DNA of 64,000 bases from Lachancea dasiensis (taxonomy: Eukaryota; Ascomycota; Saccharomycetes; Saccharomycetales; Saccharomycetaceae): the NCBI GenBank assembly GCA_900074725.1, contig LT598461.1:558001-622000 (forward strand), written 5' to 3'. Every line of letters starts with the position of its first letter. The stretch's first letter is position 1. The position numbers and the translations under genes were made by a program. Positions 39,095 through 49,077 of the stretch are shown here, piece after piece. The notes under the pieces were generated by a model that saw only the letters and a program-made list of their open reading frames with translations, searched no databases and had not been told where the DNA came from.

Positions 39095-39388
39095 ATGACT
39101 GATAGGGCGCACTACGACAAACTCAAGCAAGAGCTGATGGATGCCTTGGACCAACGACAGAAGCAGGAACGTCGATGGGACCAACTTCAACAAGAAATCT
39201 TCGATAAAGAAACTGAATACCTACAAGGTAACAGTTCTAGCCAGCTAGGAACTATTGTCAAGGGCTTTGACGGTTTCGGAAAACATTCGCATGAGGCACC
39301 CGGGGCATTTACAGACAAAGATCGGATTTTTTCGCTTAGTAGCGCTTTGTATGTTAAACAACAAGAGGGTGCGGCCGAGGAGGAATAG
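39095..39388 (+). CDS. EAF6: Eaf6, subunit of NuA4 and NuA3 acetyltransferases
   Basis: Eaf6 is a small shared subunit of the NuA4 (H4) and NuA3 (H3) histone acetyltransferase complexes. The 97-residue protein (S. cerevisiae 113) has a helical, probably coiled-coil N-terminus (about 5-45, with [19 protein letters not shown] and [14 protein letters not shown]). The conserved C-terminal KGFDGFGK and [15 protein letters not shown] follow. It corresponds to YJR082C. NTO1, another NuA3 subunit, lies 18 kb away in this window. It starts at the only ATG, directly divergent from ARP7, another chromatin gene. Confidence 0.93.
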   Translation: MTDRAHYDKLKQELMDALDQRQKQERRWDQLQQEIFDKETEYLQGNSSSQLGTIVKGFDGFGKHSHEAPGAFTDKDRIFSLSSALYVKQQEGAAEEE

Positions 39389-39888
39389 TGATCTGTGTGT
39401 GTCTGTGTACCTTTATGTGTGTGTTAGGGGGTATGTAAATAAGAGTAATCAGCCAGACTTTAATGCTGTGTCAATGGTATTGGTGGTTGCGCATTCGTAG
39501 CGCTGGCTCTCCCCAGGCATGGAGACATCAAAACCAAACACTGCGAGAATCGGAAACCACTATTCTTTCGTTTTGAAGCTGCAACTTCAACCGCAGACAC
39601 GTCACTTACCCGCTCTCAGCTCTCAGCTCTCAGCTCTCAGCTTCCATCCGATGACCTTCAATCAAAAGATCAGCGGGCATCTACCGGTACAATTCGCCGA
39701 GGGAGACTAAGGCCAATCAATATTATGATACTTTCCAAGAGAATAACCAAGCTCTGCTTTGATGCTGTCGGTCAGTCTCGCCAATCGCTGGCCCTTCTAC
39801 CTGGTACTATTTCATCAGTATATTAAAGTGACAAAAATTATAACTATGTTCTTTCTAAAGCCCACAAAATAGCCATAATCACCAGCGA
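39389..39888. other. Intergenic, EAF6 to AIM24
   Basis: About 500 bases with GT-rich stretches just after EAF6 and the heptamer repeat listed separately. The frame 39519..39710 is not credible. Confidence 0.5.
39613..39640. repeat. Four perfect copies of the heptamer CTCTCAG
   Basis: Tandem heptamers at 39613, 39620, 39627 and 39634, about 250 bases before AIM24. A simple slippage-prone repeat with no assigned role. Confidence 0.9.
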
Positions 39889-41094
39889 ATGCTCCATCGT
39901 TTTAAGCCAATTGCGTCCATTCGGTGCTTGTCGCTTGTTAAACCAAACACTTCAAGCGTTGTTCCAGCGCAACTCGCTCAAACACTGGATGTAGAACCTG
40001 TCTTCGGATCCGCAAACCAAACTTTAGATACCAAATTCCAAACGCTCGGGACTCCCGCAACGTTATGTTCTGCAAGCTTACCAGCATCTGTGCCGCTCTA
40101 TGTGCGCCGTGGGTGTCTAGTGTCGCTCCACAACGCCCAAAATTTGCATGTGGAGCACAATTGGCTTGGACTAGTATGGTCCACATTGAAACATGGATCA
40201 TGGAGACCTGCGCTATTCCATAAACTGATTTCGCCACAACCTTTCAATGTATTGGTGGCTCCAAATGTGTGCAACAGTAGGCTCGCCTCGTGGTTTGGGT
40301 TTTCATCTCAACCGTTCCGAACGCTATGTCTGTTGACCTTAAATGGGTCTCAAGACTGGTACGTTTACGGTAAAAACTCTCTGATTGCATACGAAGGAAA
40401 TACCTCTCTCGAGATCAGGCACTCTAGGCTGTGGTCTGGACGTTCCTCGGCCCTCCCCGGGGGTTATAGAGTATTGCAAGGACGTGGTAACGCACTTCTG
40501 AGCGGTGCTGGTTCCGTATACACAGTTGAACTATCCAACGAATCTGACGAACTGGTTTTGAAGAGCGAGCACTTACTAGCCATCAGCAGCAAAAGTCTCA
40601 ACGACGCCAAGAATGCCGTATCTATATATCGTTTGACTTCTCCAAAATCACCACAGGGCGCCCATTCTCCCGCTTCTTCTCTTCATTCTGCTACCCCTCA
40701 ATCTCCTTCTATGCCTAAGGCGTCACAAGAATTCAGCTTTAAGGAGTTTCGTGACATTACGTCGTCAGCTATTGTGTCCACTTGGAACTGGCTCAAAAAC
40801 ACCTATTCAATTCTTGTCAACGGCCCCACACAATATCTAAAAATTCGTGGGCCGCGTTCCATACTCATACAGAGCTCGCACAACGTTTTCATGCCTGCAA
40901 CCCCTACTGCGCAACGCGTATTCCACGCAAACTCCGATTCCTTGCCGACCTCGCTACCGGAAAGCTCACATGCTAATAGTTCCAAAAACTACCTGAGCTA
41001 CGTAACTGTCCAACCAAATGGAGAGGTCCGCTTTGAGAGCACTTCCAATTTTGATGCCAAAGTTGCAGAAATCGAAGCTTTGAAAAGAAGTTAG
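39889..41094 (+). CDS. AIM24: Aim24, mitochondrial inner-membrane protein
   Basis: Aim24 (YJR080C, Fmp26) is a mitochondrial inner-membrane protein that supports MICOS integrity. The 401-residue protein (S. cerevisiae 394) starts with a likely presequence (MLHRFKPIASIRCLSLVKPN). It then has the beta-rich AIM24 fold, in which many short strands end in G-x-S or N-G turns (SGRSSALPGGYRVLQGRGNALLSGAGSVYTVEL, given here only as an overview of about residues 185-215). A Ser/Pro-rich insertion lies at about 250-285. Start is the first ATG. It lies near EAF6 (YJR082C) and BNA2 (YJR078W), as on S. cerevisiae chromosome X. Confidence 0.93.
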   Translation: MLHRFKPIASIRCLSLVKPNTSSVVPAQLAQTLDVEPVFGSANQTLDTKFQTLGTPATLCSASLPASVPLYVRRGCLVSLHNAQNLHVEHNWLGLVWSTLKHGSWRPALFHKLISPQPFNVLVAPNVCNSRLASWFGFSSQPFRTLCLLTLNGSQDWYVYGKNSLIAYEGNTSLEIRHSRLWSGRSSALPGGYRVLQGRGNALLSGAGSVYTVELSNESDELVLKSEHLLAISSKSLNDAKNAVSIYRLTSPKSPQGAHSPASSLHSATPQSPSMPKASQEFSFKEFRDITSSAIVSTWNWLKNTYSILVNGPTQYLKIRGPRSILIQSSHNVFMPATPTAQRVFHANSDSLPTSLPESSHANSSKNYLSYVTVQPNGEVRFESTSNFDAKVAEIEALKRS

Positions 41095-41361
41095 GCGGAC
41101 CGCCTCTGACGCAAGTAAAAATTAAGAAAAGGCTATATATGTCTACTTACATTCCACAACAAATACACGGTAACCATTTCTAATGAAGACTCTAATCAGA
41201 AGTTAGGCATTGGTATCCAGTGCTTGATATGAGATTGAAGCTCTTGATCACTTGTTTCAAAACCGACACAAGTTTTGTCAAGTAGCTTGAAAAATTTTAC
41301 TAACTAGGTAGTTCAATAGACTTCAAGAATCCATCTTGAAAAGACCTGGACACACCCTTGA

Positions 41362-42951
41362 ATGGCCATTAGGACATTCAGGTCAGATATATCTAAACTT
41401 CAGTTGCATAGATTCATCAATATGGCTACTTCTCAACAGGAAAAAGCACCCAGTTCTAAGCTTCAATTCACTTTGAAGACCCCAAAAGGTACCAAGGACT
41501 GGTACGACAAGGACATGGTCATTAGAGAAGAAATCTTCTCCAAACTGTCCAAAACGTTTAAGCGTCATGGTGGTACCACCCTAGACACCCCTGTTTTTGA
41601 ACTGCGAGAAATTTTGGCCGGGAAATATGGCGAGGACTCTAAGTTGATCTACAATCTTCAGGATCAGGGTGGGGAACTATGCTCTTTGCGTTACGATTTA
41701 ACGGTTCCCTTTGCCAGATTTGTAGCTATGAACAACATCCAAAACATCAAAAGATACCACATTGCCAAGGTCTACAGAAGAGATCAACCAGCCATGACGA
41801 AGGGACGCATGAGGGAGTTTTACCAGTGCGATTTTGACATTGCGGGCAATTACGAAAGCATGATCCCAGATGCCGAGTGCTTGGCTATCATGGTCGAAGG
41901 TTTTGCAAGCTTGGGTATCAAAGATTATAAAGTCAAGCTAAATCACAGAAAGATTCTAGACGGTATTTTCCAGGTCGCTGGTGTCAAAGACGAAGACGTC
42001 CGTAAAATCTCTTCGGCTGTCGACAAACTTGACAAGACTCCTTGGGAAACGGTGAAGCACGAAATTGTGGTGGAAAAGGGCCAAACAGAAGCTACAGCTG
42101 ACAAAATTGGTGAGTATGTCAAACTAAACGGTACTCTTCAAGAAATTCACGCCTTTCTTTCTAAAGACGCTGCCATTACCTCTAATGAAAGGGCAAAGCA
42201 AGGTTTGGACGAATTGGCTACCTTCACAAAGTACGTCGAGGCTATGGAGATCGATTCCTACATTTCTTTCGATTTGTCCTTAGCCAGAGGTTTGGATTAC
42301 TACACAGGTATCATCTTCGAGGCCGTTACCAAGGGTTCGGCTCCTCCCAAAAATGCCGAAGAACTCAAAAAGAAGGCCAAAAATGCAGAGGACGCGTCGG
42401 AATACGTTGGTGTGGGCTCGATCGCCGGAGGCGGTCGCTATGATAATCTTGTAAACATGTTTGCGGAAGCTACAGGTAAGAAGGCGGTTCAAATCCCTTG
42501 TGTCGGCTTTTCGTTTGGTATCGAGAGAATTTTCTCTCTCATTAAGCAAAGGGCTGAACAAGCTGCTGCTATCAGACCCACTGCCACAAAGGTGTACGTC
42601 ATGGCCTTTGGTGGAGGCAAAGACTGGACTGGTTACTTACCGGAGAGAATGAAGGTTGCCAAACAACTTTGGACTGCAGGTATTGAAACCGAGTTCGTTT
42701 ACAAAGCCAAGGCCAACCCTAGAAAGCAATTTGATGCCGCCGATAAATGCGGGTGTCCCTTGGCTGTTATCCTTGGCAAAGAAGAATATCTCGAAAATAA
42801 ACTGAGAGTCAAGAAGCTGGGGCCAGAATTTGCCAACGATGATGGCGAACTAATCGATGCAGCAGATTTGATTAAGGTAGTAAATGAGAAATTGGCCGAA
42901 GTCTACACAGATGGAACTGATGAGATAACCAAGTTGTTCCAAGGTTTGTGA
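41362..42951 (+). CDS. HTS1: Hts1, histidyl-tRNA synthetase, cytosolic and mitochondrial
   Basis: Hts1 is a class II synthetase that charges tRNA-His in both cytosol and mitochondria from one gene. The ORF (529 residues) has two in-frame ATGs: 41362, giving a basic, hydroxylated leader ([20 protein letters not shown]), and 41422, giving the cytosolic form MATSQQEK. Core motifs are [33 protein letters not shown], the motif 2 region [20 protein letters not shown], the HisA motif [10 protein letters not shown], and motif 3 GGGRYDNLV with [11 protein letters not shown]-terminal anticodon-binding domain (about 420-529) follows. It corresponds to YPR033C, neighbour of ARP7 in S. cerevisiae. Confidence 0.98.
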   Translation: MAIRTFRSDISKLQLHRFINMATSQQEKAPSSKLQFTLKTPKGTKDWYDKDMVIREEIFSKLSKTFKRHGGTTLDTPVFELREILAGKYGEDSKLIYNLQDQGGELCSLRYDLTVPFARFVAMNNIQNIKRYHIAKVYRRDQPAMTKGRMREFYQCDFDIAGNYESMIPDAECLAIMVEGFASLGIKDYKVKLNHRKILDGIFQVAGVKDEDVRKISSAVDKLDKTPWETVKHEIVVEKGQTEATADKIGEYVKLNGTLQEIHAFLSKDAAITSNERAKQGLDELATFTKYVEAMEIDSYISFDLSLARGLDYYTGIIFEAVTKGSAPPKNAEELKKKAKNAEDASEYVGVGSIAGGGRYDNLVNMFAEATGKKAVQIPCVGFSFGIERIFSLIKQRAEQAAAIRPTATKVYVMAFGGGKDWTGYLPERMKVAKQLWTAGIETEFVYKAKANPRKQFDAADKCGCPLAVILGKEEYLENKLRVKKLGPEFANDDGELIDAADLIKVVNEKLAEVYTDGTDEITKLFQGL

Positions 42952-43114
42952 TACCAATTTTACCTGATTATTAAATATATCAGTAGCATTAACAATGATA
43001 GATCGTTACGGTTAAGATAAACCTAGAGACTAAACCTCTCGATCTGAGGTTCAGGTTCCATTTTTTTGTGAAAATGCTAGTTTCTGTCTATATAATTCAT
43101 TATCGTTTATAACA

Positions 43115-44605
43115 TTACCAATGTCCAGTGGAACGGCTGACAATTTCATCATCGTCATCGGCCGATTTCCAATCGCCCGCTAAACCTACCTTGGTCCTCT
43201 TTCGTTCACCTATTTCTCCTAATTTCTCATCGTCAGTAGGGCGCTTGCGGATTCCGACAATGCTGCTTGAGCTTTGAACCTGCAAAACACCAGTACTTAA
43301 CATCTTTTTACCCCAATCACTTGCAGCAACACTACCGGTTTCGTCCCGACACTGTTTCAAAAATGGAATTAATGATGTACCACCTGTACCCGTCTGCTCC
43401 TTTTTACCCTGACCTTTGGATAGCCCACTTCTGTATGTTTTGCTCTTAGATCCGGATAATGGCTTCTTATTCGCCTGCAAAATGACATAGCGAGAAACAA
43501 TTTGAATATGCTTGTCGCGGAAAGATTTAAGCATACCAAGACACGCGTCGTAAGCAAGTGTGAGTTTTTCATCTGATTTATGGGACAGCACGTAGTCCCT
43601 TATAGTACTCACTTGTTCCAAATGAACCAAAAACGTCCGATGTTCTCTGGGCATGTACTCTCTCATTCCGTTAATGAACGAATTGCTTGCAGTTTTGGCA
43701 GAAATAGCCTCTTGCTGCGGTTTCTTGTGGCCCATAGCGAAATGCTCCACCCCTAATAAGATATCAAGTGCTTGAATCAAAGAACTTTGGGCATTGGAAC
43801 CACCGGCAAAGTGATGATAGGATCCATTAGGTCCATACTTCACACCATTTGGTAGCCCCGCATCTGCCATATTTTTCCAACCGGCCAAATAGGGTCTTAT
43901 CCGGTAGTAAAAAACATGTGGATCGCACATTTCCTCCATTTTCATCAAAAGAGAGCCAAGCTGATCGATACCTTGCGCCATGTTCTCCAGCAAAGAGCGT
44001 AGTTTCTTGGAGTCCCGCTCTCTCGTAGCTTGGATGGCCTGGAGACCTGCATCGATGCACTGGCCACCATTTTTTTCGAAAAAGACACTCACTAGATAAA
44101 ACCAACTTTCGTCAATACCGCCAGTGAAAGTGTTAATGGTAGTCAGATTTTGCAAATCAAAAATGTCTTCCACGAGATCCGAATCGTGTATGATGGGCTG
44201 GTAGTTCCAAAGAATCAGCGACGCATATGTTGCCAATGGGGGTAGTCCCAGTCGCTCGCTAATGAGCAGAAGTGGCTGAGCAATACAATCAGGAAGCGTA
44301 TCGAGGGGTTCATCGTAGCCCCAAACGTAAGCATTTGCAATGAAGCAAAGGACTGAGTAAGCCCTCCTCAGTTGTGCTGTATTTTCCAGCAGAGATGGTT
44401 TCACCTCCAATTGAGGTAACTTATCAACCACCATCCTGATTCGCTTCGAGAGAAGCAATGATGGCAGAATCCTAACCACGCTCTCCCATTTGCCATAGTA
44501 CGGATCGCTCAGCTCTGTCACCGGAAATTCACCCGGCAAAAAACCCGTTTTTCCAGTTAAACCGTAATCTTGAAGAACAGGTATCGGAATTTCGCTACTC
44601 ATCAT
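43115..44605 (-). CDS. BNA2: Bna2, indoleamine/tryptophan 2,3-dioxygenase
   Basis: Bna2 (YJR078W) opens the indole ring of tryptophan to N-formylkynurenine, the first step of de novo NAD synthesis. The 496-residue haem protein has the IDO fold: AYVWGYDEPLDTLP (about 91-104), then YHHFAGGSNAQSSLIQALDILLGVEH (listed as a region near 265-290), where the last histidine is a candidate proximal haem ligand. GTGGTSLIPFLKQCRDET is the conserved C-terminal substrate-site stretch. Family members in yeast are about 450 residues; here a tail of about 45 residues with two basic clusters (RKRP and ERKRTK) follows. Two tandem ATGs (44605 and 44602) could start it. Confidence 0.95.
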   Translation of the reverse strand: MMSSEIPIPVLQDYGLTGKTGFLPGEFPVTELSDPYYGKWESVVRILPSLLLSKRIRMVVDKLPQLEVKPSLLENTAQLRRAYSVLCFIANAYVWGYDEPLDTLPDCIAQPLLLISERLGLPPLATYASLILWNYQPIIHDSDLVEDIFDLQNLTTINTFTGGIDESWFYLVSVFFEKNGGQCIDAGLQAIQATRERDSKKLRSLLENMAQGIDQLGSLLMKMEEMCDPHVFYYRIRPYLAGWKNMADAGLPNGVKYGPNGSYHHFAGGSNAQSSLIQALDILLGVEHFAMGHKKPQQEAISAKTASNSFINGMREYMPREHRTFLVHLEQVSTIRDYVLSHKSDEKLTLAYDACLGMLKSFRDKHIQIVSRYVILQANKKPLSGSKSKTYRSGLSKGQGKKEQTGTGGTSLIPFLKQCRDETGSVAASDWGKKMLSTGVLQVQSSSSIVGIRKRPTDDEKLGEIGERKRTKVGLAGDWKSADDDDEIVSRSTGHW

Positions 44606-45033
44606 AAAATGCGTAGATTACCTAGGAATCTGAATACTCCGTAGCTGATTGCTTATTCCAATTCTTTCGACAACTGACAAATGCAGTTCAACTTTGTCAG
44701 GTTATAAATGTCAAATTAACGTTGTCAGCCATCATCACACCATGACATTGAAAAAGAAAAGCAAACAAAAGCACATGTTTCGTCAATAGCGATGAGTAGT
44801 AGGTTGGGCGAGTACATCAGCGAGTACAGATATCGTCGTCAGGACTTGGCCAGTTCGTGCAAGCCCAAAGCAAGTACCATGTGGCGCATCTTCTTCAAGG
44901 TTCGATAGCCCATACTGAGTTACTAGCACGAGCCTTCCAATCTGGCTTTATGCTTAATTCCCATCGATGTCGATCCGCGTCTTGATATGCGGCGTTTTTT
45001 TGTCCATTAAGTGAAGGTACAGCGATTCTTGCA
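44606..45033. other. Intergenic, BNA2 promoter and MIX23 3' side
   Basis: About 430 bases. A 38-codon plus-strand frame at 44792..44908 (MSSRLGEYISEYRYRRQDLA at its start) is the only short frame of note; see findings. No RNA gene recognised. Confidence 0.5.
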
Positions 45034-45630
45034 TCACCGCATCGACGCTCTGAACTTTTTGAAATCGTCGATGTATGCTGTGTCGGGGTCGCACGCTCTC
45101 GTCAAAACTTTTGCAGCATTTTTCTGCAATATATCTTCAACCGCTCGCTGGTTGCTAATCCACTTGGTGAGTTGCCTCCACTGTTCGTAGCGAGCCTGCC
45201 TTAGTTCGAGATCCTCGGCAGCTGCGTACGGATCCATACGCGCGGTCAAAACAGGGCTCTTTTCCGTTCTTATCTCAGCCTCCATTTTACCGTCTAGCTC
45301 CTGCTTCAGATCAGCAGCCTCCTGCTCACAGAAGTTCAGCGCTTTCAAGCGCAAATCCCAGCCGCGGTACAGCTCCTGTTCTACAAACTGCCTGCATCGC
45401 GTAGTTTTCGACTGGTCATTTTTCGGACCATTCGTGTCGTTCAATTTCTGCTGAATTACATCGTCGCTATTATGCCGTGAAACCCTGAAAAACGAATCCA
45501 CCAGCTCCCTTTTCAAGCACTTTCCTCTGTTCAGTGTTAGCGTTTGCATCGCTGCATGGTCTTGTCCTTTGAAATTCAGGTTAGGATCTGCCACCCGGGC
45601 TGGGACTTGCAAAGTTATTTCATGACCCAT
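45034..45630 (-). CDS. MIX23: Mix23, mitochondrial intermembrane-space twin-cysteine protein
   Basis: Mix23 (YBL107C; human CCDC58/MIX23) is an intermembrane-space protein with spaced Cys residues, reported to aid TIM22-dependent import. The 198-residue protein (S. cerevisiae about 196) is helical. A first block, KCLKRELVDSFFRVSRHNSD and QQKLND, and a second, CRQFVEQELYRGWDLRLKAL followed by NFC, parallel the cysteine-bearing helices of human MIX23. The C-terminus is basic. Identification combines this match with position next to the SRO7/SRO77 gene, as YBL107C beside YBL106C. It starts at an ATG (MGHEITLQ). Confidence 0.85.
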   Translation of the reverse strand: MGHEITLQVPARVADPNLNFKGQDHAAMQTLTLNRGKCLKRELVDSFFRVSRHNSDDVIQQKLNDTNGPKNDQSKTTRCRQFVEQELYRGWDLRLKALNFCEQEAADLKQELDGKMEAEIRTEKSPVLTARMDPYAAAEDLELRQARYEQWRQLTKWISNQRAVEDILQKNAAKVLTRACDPDTAYIDDFKKFRASMR

Positions 45631-45818
45631 GCTCTCGTCCTATCACCTGAAAGCTGAATGCTATGAAGAGTCCTTTACTGAAAATTTGGCCTCTTCTCCA
45701 ATGCTTGATCAAGTTCAAAACTGTGGTGAACTTGACCAACTTAAGAGTGGGAAATTTTTAAGGTACCATCTTGCTGTCAAAACAATACTCATCACGGACG
45801 GATTATCGTATGGGCAGA

Positions 45819-48800
45819 TCAAAAGCCCATTTTGGATCTGAAAGCTCCTTTCATAATGTCAGAACCCGTTTGCTCGACCGCACCATTTATAGTTTCGCCC
45901 GCGGCTGTAGCGTAGTCGTTAAAACGGCCTTCTAGTGAATCCATACCGTTTTCGAGCGCTCTCGAGAAAGATTTCATGGTACCATAGGCCTCTGAACGGG
46001 TCTTGTGTCTCACGGGAGACTTGTAAGCGTGTTCGGTTGCACTTCTATCAAGCTGGTGTGTGTTGGAAACCTCCTCTTGTGGATCGTGAGAAATAGTCCC
46101 GCAGGCAATATCACTTTCCTTATACTTGAAGGGTCTTTGGTCTGTTCCGAATAGCTGATCTAAATCGCTGCGCTTGACGGCTATAGAGCCCCTTGCCCAC
46201 TGTAACGAGTTAACTTGCGGACGGCATGAGATACGTAGGGCCGGATTGTACAAGTCGTCCGTGGCAGGCTGACATGCCTCTGCGTTTGACTTTTCCAGAT
46301 CCGAGACAGTTTCACGCAACACAGTCAAGAGACTCGCCTCCCATTTTCCAACACGGACAACTATATCTCCGTTGCGCAAAACTGATGATTCTTTGATGTA
46401 CTTGGAGTGCACGGCCATGGGCAGGCGGCTTGAATACAATTCGCGCAACTCAGGAACTGTCAGAACCTTCACGTCTCCATTTGTTAAAAGACACACAATC
46501 ACAGTAGCAGATGTCGTTCTGCCCGCGGCGGGTAAACGCAAGAAACATTGGCCCGCGGTAGCGATGGGATACTTGAAAATTCGGTGAGTGTCCTTAGATT
46601 TACCGGCTGTGAAAAGTCTGACATCATTGTACCCCGCTACCATTGTGAATGCCGGTATTGGCTTGCCCTTTGACAGCTCCTGCATCGCTGCAATGGTGGC
46701 AGAACATGAGATGCTAGACTCTTTAGAAGTAGATTCTATGGCCAAAATAGGACCTTGATCATTAGTCTTCAATAAATCGATGACTTGGACAGCAAAACGC
46801 CCGCTAGTATCTGGAAGAATCTTGCAAATCAGAACTTCACCAACATCTGTTCCACAAAATAGCAAAATGCTCGAATACTTGTCGTCGCCATATTCTGCCA
46901 CAGAGAAATCAATGCTAGTGATGAAAGAACTTCTCTCATTTGTTATGGTCCTCGAATTTTGTGAGAAAATTACTGCTGGGCCTCGTCTGTCTACGACCAT
47001 CAAAGTGCCGTCCTCATATCCGATACCAACGAAACCAACGTTACTATTTTTCAGAGCAGATATTTTGCCAGCATTGGCATGGATAGCACAGATCGGCAAA
47101 AATCCTTCCCTTAGCTTTCGCGGTGCTCTGTCTTGAATGTCCACCAGTAGGTCTTTGACTTCGTTAAGAGAAAATCTTCTGAGTTTGATTTCGAGGTCAT
47201 TAGAACTTTCCGCCGCGCCAAAGTATTGATTCGCCTGAAACTTGAACAGTACAACATCTCCACCATCAACAGAAACCGCCAGCTCCGCGGTTTCAGAAGC
47301 AAAAGAAATGTTGTCAACTGCTACACCATAAGCCTTGTTAAGGGCGTGGGAAACACTAACGTCAAAAACTGAACTGTCATCTAATTCACCATGGGACGCA
47401 TCCCAAATCCTCACAGACCCATTTTTGTGACCGGTTGCTAGTGAAGACCTCGTGTCGTGCACCCTCAGAGGCTTTTTAACCGGACCACCACCTTTCAGGA
47501 GGAAATCTTTATTGTAAGTCGAAGACATCATGCCAAGCCAAAGTCTTTTAGGAACAGATGTGGCTACACATTTAGTAGCTGTTGGTCTAATCCATGATAT
47601 GCTTTGAGGAAATAACGATGCTTTGTAAGAGACACTGCCTGAAGGGTACAAGATCGTTTCTATTTCTCCGTCATCCAAAAGTACCAGCACCACACCAGGA
47701 TCGTGGTTTCCTCCGAAATAACACGACTTTCTTGCTAGTGGCAGAAACTCTACCACCGATGCCTCGTTTGGAATAGGGAACACCTTCTGCTGCTTCGGAG
47801 AAGCGTAATAAGCACCCATTTTTTCATAAGAACTGACCGAATACATCGGTGTTACACCTAGGTCAATCATTGTAAGACTGTGGCATTTGTCATCCTCTCC
47901 AATAGACCCCCCTGCGATGAGTAGGGAGGTATATTCGGGATTTGCAGCGCATATCCAATTGACCTGTATGACTCTTGATTGGGCTATGGGCCCTGGATCC
48001 TGTGTTTGCCTGGGAACATTGACATCAGTTTCGAACAGCGATCTGGCGTGGATCAACTTCCCACTGTTTGCATCCCAGAAGACTAAAGAATTATCGCGGT
48101 GCACCGTAAGAATGTGAAGAGAATTGGGGTGATAGATGGACTGTACAACTTCAGGATATCTGGTAGCTTGCAGATTTCCTGTTTGGTCCCCACCAGGGGC
48201 ACCGGGTAGCAGTTCGTAGACGAATTGCTGTTTGATCTTATTCTCTACGATAGAGTAGATAACAGTTAGCAATTTGTATGATATGAGAATTGAACCATAG
48301 TCTCTAGGGTTCCATTGCAGAGAAACAACCTCGGACAGTGACTCTTTTGGGAGAGTCAACTTTTGCAAATTTTCAATTCGCACTGGAGATATGCAATCTT
48401 TATCGATGTCGTAGATGACAGTAGATCCACTTTGAAGACCAATGATCATCCAATCTAACGAAGGGTCGGTCTCGATGCAAGTGATTTTACCTGGCGCAAA
48501 AAAAGCAGCTAGCACTTTCTTAGAATGGAGTGATAAGATAATCACCGAATCCTTGGCGTCCAGAGCTACTAAATAAATTCCCTTAACGAACCTGAGCTCT
48601 GTTACCACTGCCTTGGATTCCAGCGTAAAAACGACTTCCACCTGTTGCTTTCCATAAACGTGAATCTCTCCTGCATCAGTGGCAATTGCGAGAAGACTTT
48701 GTACTGGATCAAATGCGAACGCTTTAACCTGCCCCTTCATTCCGTAACGGCTAATTTCCCGCACGTCAAACATCTTAGAGCTCACACCGGAAGAGATATC

Positions 48801-48860
48801 GCTGCTAGACGCAGATTTGATCGCGTTAGATACCCCTTTGAATCGTCTACTCTTGAACAT
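45819..48860 (-). CDS. SRO7: Sro7/Sro77, lethal-giant-larvae-type exocytosis regulator
   Basis: Sro7 and Sro77 are Lgl/tomosyn-family proteins that bind the t-SNARE Sec9 and the Rab Sec4 to promote exocyst-dependent secretion. The 1013-residue protein (S. cerevisiae 1010-1033) is built of two seven-bladed WD40 propellers. Recognisable blades include VKAFAFDPVQSLLAIATDAGEIHVYG (region about 45-70), DSLVFWDANSGKLIHA and LATGHKNGSVRIWDASHG. A C-terminal tail has a short autoinhibitory-type helix region. S. cerevisiae has two copies (YPR032W and YBL106C) from genome duplication, and this single gene represents the ancestor, so the symbol could equally be SRO77. The start is at the conserved MFKSRRFKGVSNAIK. 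Confidence 0.93.
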   Translation of the reverse strand: MFKSRRFKGVSNAIKSASSSDISSGVSSKMFDVREISRYGMKGQVKAFAFDPVQSLLAIATDAGEIHVYGKQQVEVVFTLESKAVVTELRFVKGIYLVALDAKDSVIILSLHSKKVLAAFFAPGKITCIETDPSLDWMIIGLQSGSTVIYDIDKDCISPVRIENLQKLTLPKESLSEVVSLQWNPRDYGSILISYKLLTVIYSIVENKIKQQFVYELLPGAPGGDQTGNLQATRYPEVVQSIYHPNSLHILTVHRDNSLVFWDANSGKLIHARSLFETDVNVPRQTQDPGPIAQSRVIQVNWICAANPEYTSLLIAGGSIGEDDKCHSLTMIDLGVTPMYSVSSYEKMGAYYASPKQQKVFPIPNEASVVEFLPLARKSCYFGGNHDPGVVLVLLDDGEIETILYPSGSVSYKASLFPQSISWIRPTATKCVATSVPKRLWLGMMSSTYNKDFLLKGGGPVKKPLRVHDTRSSLATGHKNGSVRIWDASHGELDDSSVFDVSVSHALNKAYGVAVDNISFASETAELAVSVDGGDVVLFKFQANQYFGAAESSNDLEIKLRRFSLNEVKDLLVDIQDRAPRKLREGFLPICAIHANAGKISALKNSNVGFVGIGYEDGTLMVVDRRGPAVIFSQNSRTITNERSSFITSIDFSVAEYGDDKYSSILLFCGTDVGEVLICKILPDTSGRFAVQVIDLLKTNDQGPILAIESTSKESSISCSATIAAMQELSKGKPIPAFTMVAGYNDVRLFTAGKSKDTHRIFKYPIATAGQCFLRLPAAGRTTSATVIVCLLTNGDVKVLTVPELRELYSSRLPMAVHSKYIKESSVLRNGDIVVRVGKWEASLLTVLRETVSDLEKSNAEACQPATDDLYNPALRISCRPQVNSLQWARGSIAVKRSDLDQLFGTDQRPFKYKESDIACGTISHDPQEEVSNTHQLDRSATEHAYKSPVRHKTRSEAYGTMKSFSRALENGMDSLEGRFNDYATAAGETINGAVEQTGSDIMKGAFRSKMGF

Positions 48861-49077
48861 AGTTGATATGATCTCGTTACGGACACACTATGGTCTGTTA
48901 AGGATATTATTTCACCTCGTTTCTTATAGCTTTAATTTTTGACGCTAAAATCATAAACGAAACACGACACACACTAGATTAAATAATAGCAGGAAATGAA
49001 CCAGTTACTGTTCTTCGGCACTCGATCAGTACTTATTTATCTAGTCTACCTCATAATATGCTAATTTGAAAATGGGA
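48861..49077. other. Intergenic, promoter of the SRO7/77 gene
   Basis: About 215 bases between the SRO7/77 start and the PKC1 stop, both minus strand. AT-rich, nothing specific. Confidence 0.4.
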
